This document shows positions 1 to 9,107 of a DNA stretch of 64,000 bases, piece after piece. Below the pieces are notes generated by a model. That model did no database searches, was not told where the DNA came from, and saw only the letters and a program-made list of their open reading frames with translations. The translations under genes were made by a program, and so were the position numbers. Every line of letters begins with the position of its first letter. The first letter of the stretch is position 1. The stretch lies in NCBI GenBank assembly GCA_937921695.1, contig CAKZTZ010000024.1:1-64000 (forward strand). Direction: 5' to 3'. The stretch comes from an uncultured Sulfolobales archaeon (GTDB taxonomy: Archaea > Thermoproteota > Thermoprotei_A > Sulfolobales > Acidilobaceae).

Positions 1-1117
1 CAAGGTTCAACCTGTAGGCTCCGAGAGCTACTGTGAATGCTGCAGTCAAGCCGAGCACCACAGCTACTATAGTGGCTAGCATAACTGTAGCTATGGAATT
101 AAACAAGCCTACCTCGAAGGCTACTCCTTGGGGTAGGAAAGTATATCCTATAAGAGCTATTAATAGGGATGCCGGGATAGCTGATAGGAGAATGTCGAAG
201 GATATTATAGCTAAGGCCCCCCTGACGCCTCTATACCCGTAGAGGTGTAGAAAGACGCTGAGCCTCACGCCAGCAATAGAAGCTAGAGCCCCATTAACCC
301 CTATAAAGGCTACCACTATATGTATTAACCCCCTACTAGCTAGCTCCTCCTCGAAAGCTGCTATCGAAATCCCAGCTATAGGCTCTAAAACAATTATAGC
401 AGTTAACACTAGAATCCTCTCTTTTAAAATCCTCCTAGTCCTTAAACCCCCAGACAATATTGAAGCTATGAAGACCGATATGGAGAGGGAAGCGAAAAGA
501 AGAGTTAATATAGAATAGGCTGGCTGGGGTATTCCACGCGTAACTATGAAGAAAGCTAAAACTAAAGTTGGTAGTGTTATAAGGTCGCCGGCACCAGTTA
601 CCAGGGAGGGCATGACATTACCCGGGTCCCAGCCTCTCCTGAAAAACTCTGAAACTATAAACGCCGTATACGGTAGTAAAAATATTGTAGCTATCAGCGA
701 TGCTATGAGCCCTATCAACATCATAGTTTCAAAACTAAATATCTCCCCTAAGGTTAGAGAATAGCCGAACGTAACTATGATTATAGTAGCAGACATGAGT
801 AGTGTTATCGCGCTAACAGGCATAGCCTCAAGCCTTATTAAGCTAGAAGAGCTAGCCCTAACCTCACCTATGTTAATAGCGGTATTCATCCTCGCCCCCG
901 TAGACCCGAAAATATCGCCTCTCAAATCATTCATTACAGGCAGTAACGCTAAAACTTCCTTCCTACCCTCGATTAGCGGATATAACAAGGAGAAAACGAT
1001 AATCTGCAAAGAGTAAATCATATACATAGCTGACAGTCCAGCTGTTATCTCAGCCGCTCCCTTAAGCCTCTTCCAGTAAGCTACAAGCGTTCTTCCAAGA
1101 GACCGCACCGCTCTCAT
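1..1117 (-). CDS. MgtE/SLC41-like divalent cation transporter (3' end runs off the window)
   Basis: Open minus frame from ATG at 1117 to the window edge, absent from the ORF track because it has no stop. Reads MRAVRSLGRTLVAYWKRLKGAAEITAGLSAMYM...LLPVMNDLRGDIFGSTGARMNTAINIGEVRAS..., matching the SLC41/MgtE signature (LRG-I-G--G-R--TA-- G). Confidence 0.7.
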   Translation of the reverse strand, partial: MRAVRSLGRTLVAYWKRLKGAAEITAGLSAMYMIYSLQIIVFSLLYPLIEGRKEVLALLPVMNDLRGDIFGSTGARMNTAINIGEVRASSSSLIRLEAMPVSAITLLMSATIIIVTFGYSLTLGEIFSFETMMLIGLIASLIATIFLLPYTAFIVSEFFRRGWDPGNVMPSLVTGAGDLITLPTLVLAFFIVTRGIPQPAYSILTLLFASLSISVFIASILSGGLRTRRILKERILVLTAIIVLEPIAGISIAAFEEELASRGLIHIVVAFIGVNGALASIAGVRLSVFLHLYGYRGVRGALAIISFDILLSAIPASLLIALIGYTFLPQGVAFEVGLFNSIATVMLATIVAVVLGLTAAFTVALGAYRLNL

Positions 1118-1525
1118 ATTCCCCAACAGCTCTTAAATAGTGCCAAGCTCAGCTAAGAAGACGGCTTCTAACTATTATTTTAAGGTATTTAGAAATACTG
1201 TAGCGTCTATGAACCTTTATAAAATAGTAGTAGCGTCTAATATCTAGATAACTACCCCTCTAGCTTTTGGAAGGAAGTTTAGTGCTCCGCATCTCGAACA
1301 TTAAACTTTAATGTTACGAAATGTTTAAGATCACTTTAAACAATGTCTACACGATTTTCCAACTGTTTGCGGGCCTCTTCAACAGCCTCCCCCTCTACGA
1401 TGTTTTCAGCTCCCTTCTAACTCTAGGATATTCTTACCCAAGCTTGTCATCTTATAGTTTTAGAATAATCCGTAAAAGGAGCTACAAGCTCGTAAAGCCG
1501 TAGCTCTACTGTAACGGTTTTCATA

Positions 1526-1745
1526 AAGTTTATAAGGGTCTTTGCTCTAGAGCGCCCCACCGCCCCAAAAGTAGAGGAAGCCCCGAGAGAGGAGCGGGTA
1601 CATATGGTGACTTTATTAGATGTGCGGGTTTCCCTGGGGGCCGAGCTCTAATCATAGCATGGTGACAAATGATCCCCCATGGATGGGGTTAACGCGAAAG
1701 GAAGAACAATGACAGGTCCACATCCACCTATAAAGCTTTGAGCAA
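1526..1745 (+). ncRNA. Possible structured non-coding RNA in a 730-bp intergenic gap (identity unknown)
   Basis: TATA-like AGTTTATAAGG near 1527-1536; downstream non-coding stretch with CCCCATGGATGGGG hairpin; GAGGAAGCCCC and GACAAATGATCCCC resemble RNase P RNA CR-I/CR-V only loosely. Confidence 0.25.
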
Positions 1746-1847
1746 GCCTATGACCCGTGACTGGGTTTGGGTTGAGCCTATGTCTCAATACAAAATAATG
1801 GTCATGGGCAATTGCAGGGTTTCACTAGCTTTTAAACATGAGAGTAT

Positions 1848-4502
1848 TCATCGTCTACGTGTAATGCGTAGAACTATGAGGATTACTTGTATGAACGCTG
1901 CTGTGAATATTCCCGTCCATAAAAGCCACACTCCATGAACTACTTTAACTCTGGCTACTACTTCGTTTGATGAATTGTAGTTAATGACCGCATCGTAGAG
2001 TTTTAGTGTGGCTAGTATGTATTCCGGCGCGTTAACGTCTACGAGGAATCTGGGGTCTCCTATTTCAGATTTAAGCCTAGATGTTACTAGTAGGGCTGTT
2101 AAAGCTATTTTCCGCCACTCCTCCAACCCTTCATAGTTGTAGTTGAGATAGGCTATTTCGGCTTCAGTAACTGCTAGGTTTTTCGTGAGGTTATAGATCT
2201 TAGGGTAAAGTCCTATATAGTAGTCTGAGACCCCACTCCTCACTATGATACTCCTTGGCACGAGCCCTTTTACTCCGGCGAGTTCACCTCCAATATCGTA
2301 TCTTATTGAAGCCTCTCCAATGTTTAGTTTTACCCTCATCTCTATAGTCTTGTAGGCTTTATCTGGGATTAGGCTCTGGCAGTTCGCAGCGTTTTCAAGG
2401 CATTTCTCGAGGCCCGGGGTTTCTTCTAGGTTAAGCTTTGAAATACCATCTATGATTTCTCGGAAGACCTGGTTTTCAATGTATAAAGTGTAAGTGTTTA
2501 GAGCTTCTAGGGCCATAATTGTTGGGAGCCTTAGTTTCCCGTTTATTAGCCCCCCAGCTATTAATGTTGAGGTGTTAGCTGCTACAACCCTCTCTATGGT
2601 TATGTTTAAGCCTTCAAGGTTTAAGGTTAGAGGCTCCTCTAGGTTCCTAGGTTCTCTGAAGCTAGAGCTTACTTCCCCTTTGAGGATAAGCGCTAGGGCT
2701 ACCTCGCCTCCTCCTAGAGGCGTGAGAAGCACTTTAACTCTAGCATCTCTCACATATATTAAGCCGTAATCTTCAACTTTCAAAATCACATCGTCTACGC
2801 TCACGCCCTCCTCCACTAGATTCAGGATCCCCAGGCTATACAGTACTAGCCTAGCCTCTTCAATATCAGCTCGGGCTTTAAATGCTAAGAGCGCGAGGTG
2901 GTTCATTATCTTTGAGAAGCTTTCTGTTAAGAGCTTATCATTTTCAACTATAAACTTTAAGTCAACAGTATCCCCTAGTATAACATAGGATGTTTCCTCA
3001 AGTTTTAACATAGAGTGTTCTTCTCCAAGCTTAAGGTTTAAAGTCTCAAAGTAGCCTTGGTTATAAGCGTAGGGGCCGCTTACCGCTACTCCTAGTACTA
3101 TAAGCGCTAGGAGAGCGTGCTGGAATGCCTGTAGGCTCCTGGATATGTTCTTCTTATATAGCCATATTAGGCTCCCCGCTAGGAGCACTAGCATGACATA
3201 TGTAGAGTGGGAGGCTATAGCAATTCCTAGAACGTTTATGTAGATGCTACTCAGGGGAGAGTATTTGAAGCCTAGAAGCCATGATAATAGTGCGGCTGCA
3301 AACGCCACTATAAGCCCTCCCAGGGCTACAGCTATTAGGGTTCTCGTCGATGTTAAGCCGTAGAGTAGCCCCGCCGGCGTTATAGCTAGGGATGCTATGA
3401 GGGCGGGGGCTAATAGTGTAGTATAGACTTTAACCCCGGCGTCGAAAGCAGGGGCGCTCGCCGGCCCTAATCCTAGAATGTTCCCTGATAGTGCGGGTAG
3501 GAGTGCTCCTATGAGGGTTAAAGCTGAATATACTAGTAGCATTATAGAGGCTGCTAGAGTGTAATGGTAGAATGTTTGGAGTTTAACCTCCACGTCTCCT
3601 GCTTTCACTAAAACTATCAAAGCTAGTATAGCTATAGCTGTTATCGTTATATACGCTGTGTAAGCTTGAGGGTTAGCGAACCCGTGAAGAGGGGTTAGGC
3701 CAGCTCTAACCACTAGGAACCCATAGTATATAGAGCCTGTAGATGCTAGAAGAAGGACTTCGTAAACCCTGAGAGAAAGAGGTATAGCGTGGACTGCCGC
3801 TGTGAGGAGAAGCCAGGGGATTAACTGGGCCACCTCAACAGGATCCCAAGCCCAGTAGCCGCCCCAACCTAGAGTCTCATAACTCCATAGCCCACCAAAA
3901 GTTATGGCTAGAGTCAGTAAAACCCATGCGACCCCCGAAAGAACCCTTGAAGCCCCATAGAAGCCTGAGAGGGCTAAAATAGCGGATGAGACTACTAGAG
4001 CATATGATAGGAAAGTGGTTAAAGGGTGAGGGTAAACCCAGAAGTTAACGAGGAGAGGGTTAAGACCCAAGCCTGAAACTCCAAACTCATTACTAGCGAA
4101 AGCCTCATTCACGAAAGCCAACAATAAGCCTGACAAAGATACAGCAGTGAACCCTAAATACAGCGTCTTACCATAAAACTTTAACCCAACAGCTATGCCT
4201 AGAAGAGAGACTATAGAGGAGAAAAAGAGGAGGCTGCCGCCGCCGTTACTCCAACTAGCGGCAACCCTAAAATACCATGGAAGGCCCTCGTGGGAATTTG
4301 AGTAGACAACATAAAGGCTATAATCGTTAAACAAGAATAGGAAGACGAAAACCAAATAGACCATAACGACGAGGACGTGAGATAAAACATAGATTAACCT
4401 GGTAGGCTTCAAAAGCGTATAGTAAAAGTTAAAGACAAGGAAGACTACAGCGGACAAAGCGATAAAACCAAGCCAATGCAAACCAACAGCCCCACGTAAC
4501 AA
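1848..4502 (-). CDS. ccmF: CcmF/CcsA-type cytochrome c biogenesis (heme lyase) membrane protein
   Basis: 884 aa polytopic protein with the tryptophan-rich motif GWGGYWAWDPVEVAQLIPWLLLTAAVHA. Confidence 0.88.
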   Translation of the reverse strand: MLRGAVGLHWLGFIALSAVVFLVFNFYYTLLKPTRLIYVLSHVLVVMVYLVFVFLFLFNDYSLYVVYSNSHEGLPWYFRVAASWSNGGGSLLFFSSIVSLLGIAVGLKFYGKTLYLGFTAVSLSGLLLAFVNEAFASNEFGVSGLGLNPLLVNFWVYPHPLTTFLSYALVVSSAILALSGFYGASRVLSGVAWVLLTLAITFGGLWSYETLGWGGYWAWDPVEVAQLIPWLLLTAAVHAIPLSLRVYEVLLLASTGSIYYGFLVVRAGLTPLHGFANPQAYTAYITITAIAILALIVLVKAGDVEVKLQTFYHYTLAASIMLLVYSALTLIGALLPALSGNILGLGPASAPAFDAGVKVYTTLLAPALIASLAITPAGLLYGLTSTRTLIAVALGGLIVAFAAALLSWLLGFKYSPLSSIYINVLGIAIASHSTYVMLVLLAGSLIWLYKKNISRSLQAFQHALLALIVLGVAVSGPYAYNQGYFETLNLKLGEEHSMLKLEETSYVILGDTVDLKFIVENDKLLTESFSKIMNHLALLAFKARADIEEARLVLYSLGILNLVEEGVSVDDVILKVEDYGLIYVRDARVKVLLTPLGGGEVALALILKGEVSSSFREPRNLEEPLTLNLEGLNITIERVVAANTSTLIAGGLINGKLRLPTIMALEALNTYTLYIENQVFREIIDGISKLNLEETPGLEKCLENAANCQSLIPDKAYKTIEMRVKLNIGEASIRYDIGGELAGVKGLVPRSIIVRSGVSDYYIGLYPKIYNLTKNLAVTEAEIAYLNYNYEGLEEWRKIALTALLVTSRLKSEIGDPRFLVDVNAPEYILATLKLYDAVINYNSSNEVVARVKVVHGVWLLWTGIFTAAFIQVILIVLRITRRR

Positions 4503-4570
4503 GCCAGGTAAACTAAGACCTAAATAAAACGGTAAGAATTTAAAGTTCAGTATTAATGTTAGAAAGAGGA

Positions 4571-4646
<76 letters not shown>

Positions 4647-4692
4647 TACTAAAAGAAAGTTTTTAGAAGGGGAAAAAGAATCACGTGAAACT

Positions 4693-5919
4693 CTAGGATG
4701 AAAATCTAAGCCCTCTGTAAAGGATCCTAGTTACAAGCACGCTCGAAGCGTTGTCCCCGCTAACGTTAGTCGCAGTTCTTATAGCATCTAATATAGGGTC
4801 TATAGCTAGTATTATAGCTATGCCTTCAAGGGGTAGGCCTATTGTTGCTAGGACAAATGCGAGCATTATGAGCCCCCCTCCCGGTATGGCCGCTGTAGCT
4901 ATAGACCCTATGAGTACTGCTAGAACTAGTAATAGGAGCTTATCTATCCCTAGAGCTATGTCGAAAAGCTGGGCTATGAAGACGGCTGATAAAGCTTGGT
5001 ATAAAGCTGTTCCATCCATGTTGATGGTAGCCCCTATGGGGAGGGTCATGTTGTAAACATCTCTAGGTATTCCCATGCGCTCGGCAGCCCTCATGTTCAC
5101 GGGGAGTGTAGCTGCAGAGCTCCTAGTGGTGAAGGCTACTAGGAAAGGTTCAAGCTGCTCCTTATAATATTTTAGAGGGTTGAGCCCTCCAAGCCAGACC
5201 AGTAAACCATATATTACTATGAAATGAAATAGTGTAAACGTATATGAGGCAGCCACTAGCTTAACATAGCCCTTAACAATCTCAGGGCCGTAAAATCCTA
5301 TGAGCCAAGCTGAGTAGCCGAAGACAGCTATAGGAGCGTAGTACATTATAAGCGAAACTATCTTTATAAAAGCCTTACTACCAGCCTCGAGGAAAGACCT
5401 TATGGGGGCTCCGGCATCGCCGAGAAGAGCTACGGCTAAGCCAAAGATCAGAGTAAACACTATTAGTTTGAGGGATCCAGCGACAGACAGTAGCTCTGCG
5501 AAATCCAGAGAGAAGAAAGATAAAACTATATCCTGCCATGTGGCTGGCTTAGGAGGAGTGTAACCTGCGGGAGGCTTAAGGCCTATACCCTCACCTGGCT
5601 TGAAGAAAAGCCCGGCTAAAACCCCCCAACTAGCTGCCAGCACGCTCGTAACGATGAACACTATTAGAACGAAGACTAACAAGCGGCCTAGCCTCCTCAA
5701 ATCAGCAAAGCTGGCTGTAGCATAGCCTATAGTGAAGAATATGAGGGGCGGTATTATAGTCCTTAATACTCTTAGAAAAACGTCTCCTAGAATCTTTAAG
5801 TCTTGAACCTGTTTACCACCAACATATCCTATGAGGCCCCCGAGGATTAGTGCTATGATCATAGCTGCAACTATATAATAAGCTCTTCTAGCCTCTGGAT
5901 AAGCCATAGGTCTGTTCAC
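4693..5919 (-). CDS. Dicarboxylate/amino acid:cation symporter (DAACS/SDF family, GltPh-like)
   Basis: TTRSSAATLPVNMRAAERMGIPRDVYNMTLPIGATINMDGTALYQ and IPGGGLIMLAFVLATIGLP. Confidence 0.93.
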   Translation of the reverse strand: MNRPMAYPEARRAYYIVAAMIIALILGGLIGYVGGKQVQDLKILGDVFLRVLRTIIPPLIFFTIGYATASFADLRRLGRLLVFVLIVFIVTSVLAASWGVLAGLFFKPGEGIGLKPPAGYTPPKPATWQDIVLSFFSLDFAELLSVAGSLKLIVFTLIFGLAVALLGDAGAPIRSFLEAGSKAFIKIVSLIMYYAPIAVFGYSAWLIGFYGPEIVKGYVKLVAASYTFTLFHFIVIYGLLVWLGGLNPLKYYKEQLEPFLVAFTTRSSAATLPVNMRAAERMGIPRDVYNMTLPIGATINMDGTALYQALSAVFIAQLFDIALGIDKLLLLVLAVLIGSIATAAIPGGGLIMLAFVLATIGLPLEGIAIILAIDPILDAIRTATNVSGDNASSVLVTRILYRGLRFSS

Positions 5920-6017
5920 CGTTCAGTTCTAAGCTTGTTATTTTGGAGGTTTATATTTTTAATATTTTGATGTTTTAGTCCTTGAAGGGAGGGGTCTCCT
6001 TGTTCTATGTTCTTCTT

Positions 6018-6716
6018 TCACTTGCTTTTGGCTAGTTGCTCTTCTAGTGTTTTTCTCGATATGTATATTGCTAGGAGGTTTAATGGTATTAGCGTTATTT
6101 TCAGTGTTGCCAGCCCTATTATCATGTCTATTAGAGTCTCTGTTTGAACTTCCCCGTAGAAGGCTATTGGTATGAATATTAGGGTGTCTACTGTTAACGC
6201 TATTGGGTCGCTATATGCTGTTCTAGCCCACCAGATCTTCCTGTATATCCATGTTAGCTGGGCGTTAACCATTTCAGCTGTAAGATATGCTATTGGGCTT
6301 GCTATAGCTACTCTGCCCGCCACGCTATAGACGGGGTCTAAGCTTTCAACACCGGGAACGCCTGGAGGTGTAAGTATTGTTATTAAGTTTGTTATGTAGA
6401 GGAGGATTTGGGCTAGGAAACCCGCTATTATAACTTGTCTAGCTGCTGTGAGACCCCAGTAGACTACTATAATATCCATTAGCGCTACTGTAGCCACGAA
6501 GGGAATATTCCCGCCGGGGACCGTCCACCACATGAAAGTTGTTAGGCGGGGGCTTGTATACTGTGCTATAACATAGCTTGCTATATAGAGCGACGCAGCC
6601 ACGTAGGGAGTCCTCCACCTTAAAGTCAGGGGGACAACTATCAATAGCGCGAGAGAGTAGTAAATAATAGCCCCTAAAACCTGGTTAAACCACACCCATA
6701 AATCCAACCATGCCAC
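6018..6716 (-). CDS. Polytopic membrane protein, possibly VUT/YhhQ-type queuosine-precursor transporter-like
   Basis: 232 aa hydrophobic; C-terminal segment TVDTLIFIPIAFYGEVQTETLIDMIIGLATLKITLIPLN resembles the YhhQ/VUT core. Weak call. Confidence 0.45.
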   Translation of the reverse strand: MAWLDLWVWFNQVLGAIIYYSLALLIVVPLTLRWRTPYVAASLYIASYVIAQYTSPRLTTFMWWTVPGGNIPFVATVALMDIIVVYWGLTAARQVIIAGFLAQILLYITNLITILTPPGVPGVESLDPVYSVAGRVAIASPIAYLTAEMVNAQLTWIYRKIWWARTAYSDPIALTVDTLIFIPIAFYGEVQTETLIDMIIGLATLKITLIPLNLLAIYISRKTLEEQLAKSK

Positions 6717-7001
6717 CCGAGTCTATAAGCTGTTATCATAAACCTTAAATTTAAAACATTTAAAGCAGATGGTACTCTTTCAACAACTTAAACTACTATC
6801 AATATATCATATAATGATTCAAGTTCGAGAACAAGCTTAACATTCAAACACAGAGAATAAAATCCCATCAAACCACTTAACACTTTTCTAAGCATCCATA
6901 ACCGTAACACGGAAAAACAATCAAGCACCAGCCTCGTATAAGGAGCTTCGAACAACAGCTTTGAAAACGTTTATAACCATGCGTCCACAGCTCCAAACAG
7001 G

Positions 7002-7105
7002 GGGCCCGTAGCTCAGCCAGGACTAGAGCGCCGGCCTTCTAAGCGCATGGAAGGCTGCGCGGGGTAAGCCGGAGGCCCCGGGTTCAAATCCCGGCGGGCC
7101 CGCCA
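7002..7105 (+). tRNA. tRNA-Arg (TCT) with about 25-nt intron, genomically encoded CCA
   Basis: GGGCCCG/CGGGCCC acceptor; CCGGC-CTTCTA|intron 7042-7066|A-GCCGG anticodon arm (intron at 37/38); CCGGGTTCAAATCCCGG T arm; CCA at 7103-7105. Confidence 0.9.
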
Positions 7106-7315
7106 CAAAATAAGATTACGATTCTAACGGGATAATCTATGTTTTCCCTCTAAGCATGGAAAGCGACATCTACATGGGGCTCCAACCTAAGATAAGGGGA
7201 GCTAGTAGGTTTCTCTCTAAAGAGGCCCAAGCTGGGGAGGCCGTAATGGAGGTGTGAAACCCGATAATCGTGGGTGGTTTAGGAGAAACTATCGCTCGAG
7301 ACCCTTATTCGATGG

Positions 7316-7636
7316 CTAGCGTTTCCCCCTTTCTTCGGGCGTCTTCTTAAATATTATTTCTATCGAGGATACTCTCCTCTTATTACCCTTATTATCCATA
7401 ATTTCTTCGCTGTAAATGTTCACTGTTTTAACTTTAACGTTAGCCATAGACCTCTTAATTCTCTCTGCTGCTTCTACAGCCCTATATATGTTGGCTCCCC
7501 TAGCTTTAATCACAACCTCTTCGAGCCCCTCGTGAGATAGCATTCTCAGAGCTGCGAGCACATAGTTCATTATGGGCTTCCTACCTACTAACACTGCATT
7601 AGTCGGGTGAGGCTTAGCCATCCCGTAACCCTCCAT
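7316..7636 (-). CDS. alba: Alba family DNA/RNA-binding chromatin protein
   Basis: NAVLVGRKPIMNYVLAALRML...EVVIKARGANIYRAVEAAERIKR...VSSIEIIFKK. Confidence 0.92.
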   Translation of the reverse strand: MEGYGMAKPHPTNAVLVGRKPIMNYVLAALRMLSHEGLEEVVIKARGANIYRAVEAAERIKRSMANVKVKTVNIYSEEIMDNKGNKRRVSSIEIIFKKTPEERGKR

Positions 7637-7960
7637 AGTTTCTAGTTCTCCTGGAAATATTTAAGCTAAATGCTCGGAATTAATGTTTTTAAGCTAAATT
7701 GATTTTCTAAATAACTCTTAGCCTTAACTACTCAAGTTCTTTTTCCGAATTCTTTGGGCTGGGGGCTGGCTCCTTTTCAGAGCGTCATGTGGCCTCTATA
7801 TTTTGCGTTGAGGAGGCATGCTAGAATCTCTAGGTGTAGTATGCTGGGGGTGGCTGTCGCTGGAGTGCTTCTTAACTATATTGTGTAGCTGTTATTAACG
7901 TTTATTATATCTAAACGGTTATCCTAAATTGTTAGAAATCTTCACTACTAGGATAATGTC

Positions 7961-8740
7961 TTATGGCCAGGCTATTCTAGATGTGGCTCCATCGAAAAGT
8001 ATTGTTGCCCCTGCGAGGTATTCTGGGGATTTGAGTAGTGTTTTGATCAGGTTTGAGAGTTCTTCCATAGTGCCGGTTCTCTTTAGGGGGCTTATCCCTT
8101 CCACTTCTTTTTTCCACAGCTCCTCCGGCTCCTCCCCTTTCTGTTTGGCTATCTTCTCTATAGTTCTCCTGGCCCCGGGCGTGTCGAAACTTCCTAGTAG
8201 TAGGAGTATTGGCCTCAACTTCTCCGGATACTCTCTCGCAGCCACCCTAACTAGCCTTGAGAGCCCCGCTCTCAAAGTGTCAGCCACTATTAGTGGCGGC
8301 ATGGGCTCCGCTACTGTGAAGCTTGAAACAACTATTACTGTGGCTTTAGAGCTGTTCCGCTCTATTAAAGCTTTGAATATCGAGGCTGTCGAAGCTATGT
8401 ATAGGGACGCTGCCTCCATCCAGTCTTCCCATTTGGCCTCGTGAAGCTTTAAGGGCTCCCTGCTTGGATTACCATAGCTTAAAACAGCATAGTCTACACG
8501 GCCCAGATGCTTCAAAGCCTCAAACACTACGTTTAACACGTCACGTTTAACTCTTAAATCCCCAGGTATGGGGGTGACGTTAACGCCATACTCTCCAGCT
8601 ATGAGCCTTGCAGCCTCCGAGAGCTTCTCAGCCCCCCTAGCGTTTATAGCCAAATCACACCCCATAGATGCTATAGCCTTGGAGGCTGCGAAGCCCACAC
8701 CCATACTCGCCCCTGTTACAAGCCCCTTACATTGTTCCAT
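7961..8740 (-). CDS. SDR family oxidoreductase
   Basis: Rossmann N-terminus GLVTGASMGVGFAASKAIASMGCDLAINAR and SDR layout. Confidence 0.85.
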   Translation of the reverse strand: MEQCKGLVTGASMGVGFAASKAIASMGCDLAINARGAEKLSEAARLIAGEYGVNVTPIPGDLRVKRDVLNVVFEALKHLGRVDYAVLSYGNPSREPLKLHEAKWEDWMEAASLYIASTASIFKALIERNSSKATVIVVSSFTVAEPMPPLIVADTLRAGLSRLVRVAAREYPEKLRPILLLLGSFDTPGARRTIEKIAKQKGEEPEELWKKEVEGISPLKRTGTMEELSNLIKTLLKSPEYLAGATILFDGATSRIAWP

Positions 8741-8809
8741 GCTTAGACCACCAGGGATAACTTAGTTAGATAGCTTATTTAAACACCTTTTTACATTATA
8801 TTATCTGAG

Positions 8810-9106
8810 GTGGAAACTGTGACAACTATCTATGTAGTAAAGAGAGACGGGAGCAAGGAGGAATTCGCCTATGAGAAGATTGTCGTCAGCTGCCTCAAAG
8901 CCGGGGCTCCCCTAGATATTGCCAGGAAGATAGCTAAAATAGTGGAGGCTAAAATATTGGAAAGCGGGGCTGAAGAGGTGACTGCTAGAGACTTAACTAG
9001 GATGGTTCTAGGGCTTCTAAGGAAAGAAAATGAAGAATGGTATAGGAACTGGGTAGTGTTCGATAGAGCGGTTAAGAGGAGGAGGACGGAGGAAGAGTTA
9101 AAATAA
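8810..9106 (+). CDS. Stand-alone ATP-cone domain protein
   Basis: IYVVKRDGSKEEFAYEKIVVSCLKAGAPLDIARKIAKIVEAKI...VTARDLTRMVLGLL; only the ATP-cone, no Zn ribbon or reductase domain. Confidence 0.8.
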   Translation: METVTTIYVVKRDGSKEEFAYEKIVVSCLKAGAPLDIARKIAKIVEAKILESGAEEVTARDLTRMVLGLLRKENEEWYRNWVVFDRAVKRRRTEEELK

Positions 9107-9107
9107 C

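Noticed and set aside
1321-1503. 60-aa plus ORF in the ccmF-MgtE intergenic gap
   Set aside because: Low-complexity, no recognisable motif; more likely non-coding.
7156-7257. 33-aa ORF MESDIYMGLQPKIRGASRFLSKEAQAGEAVMEV downstream of tRNA-Arg
   Set aside because: Too short to support and no known family; could be chance or an integration remnant.
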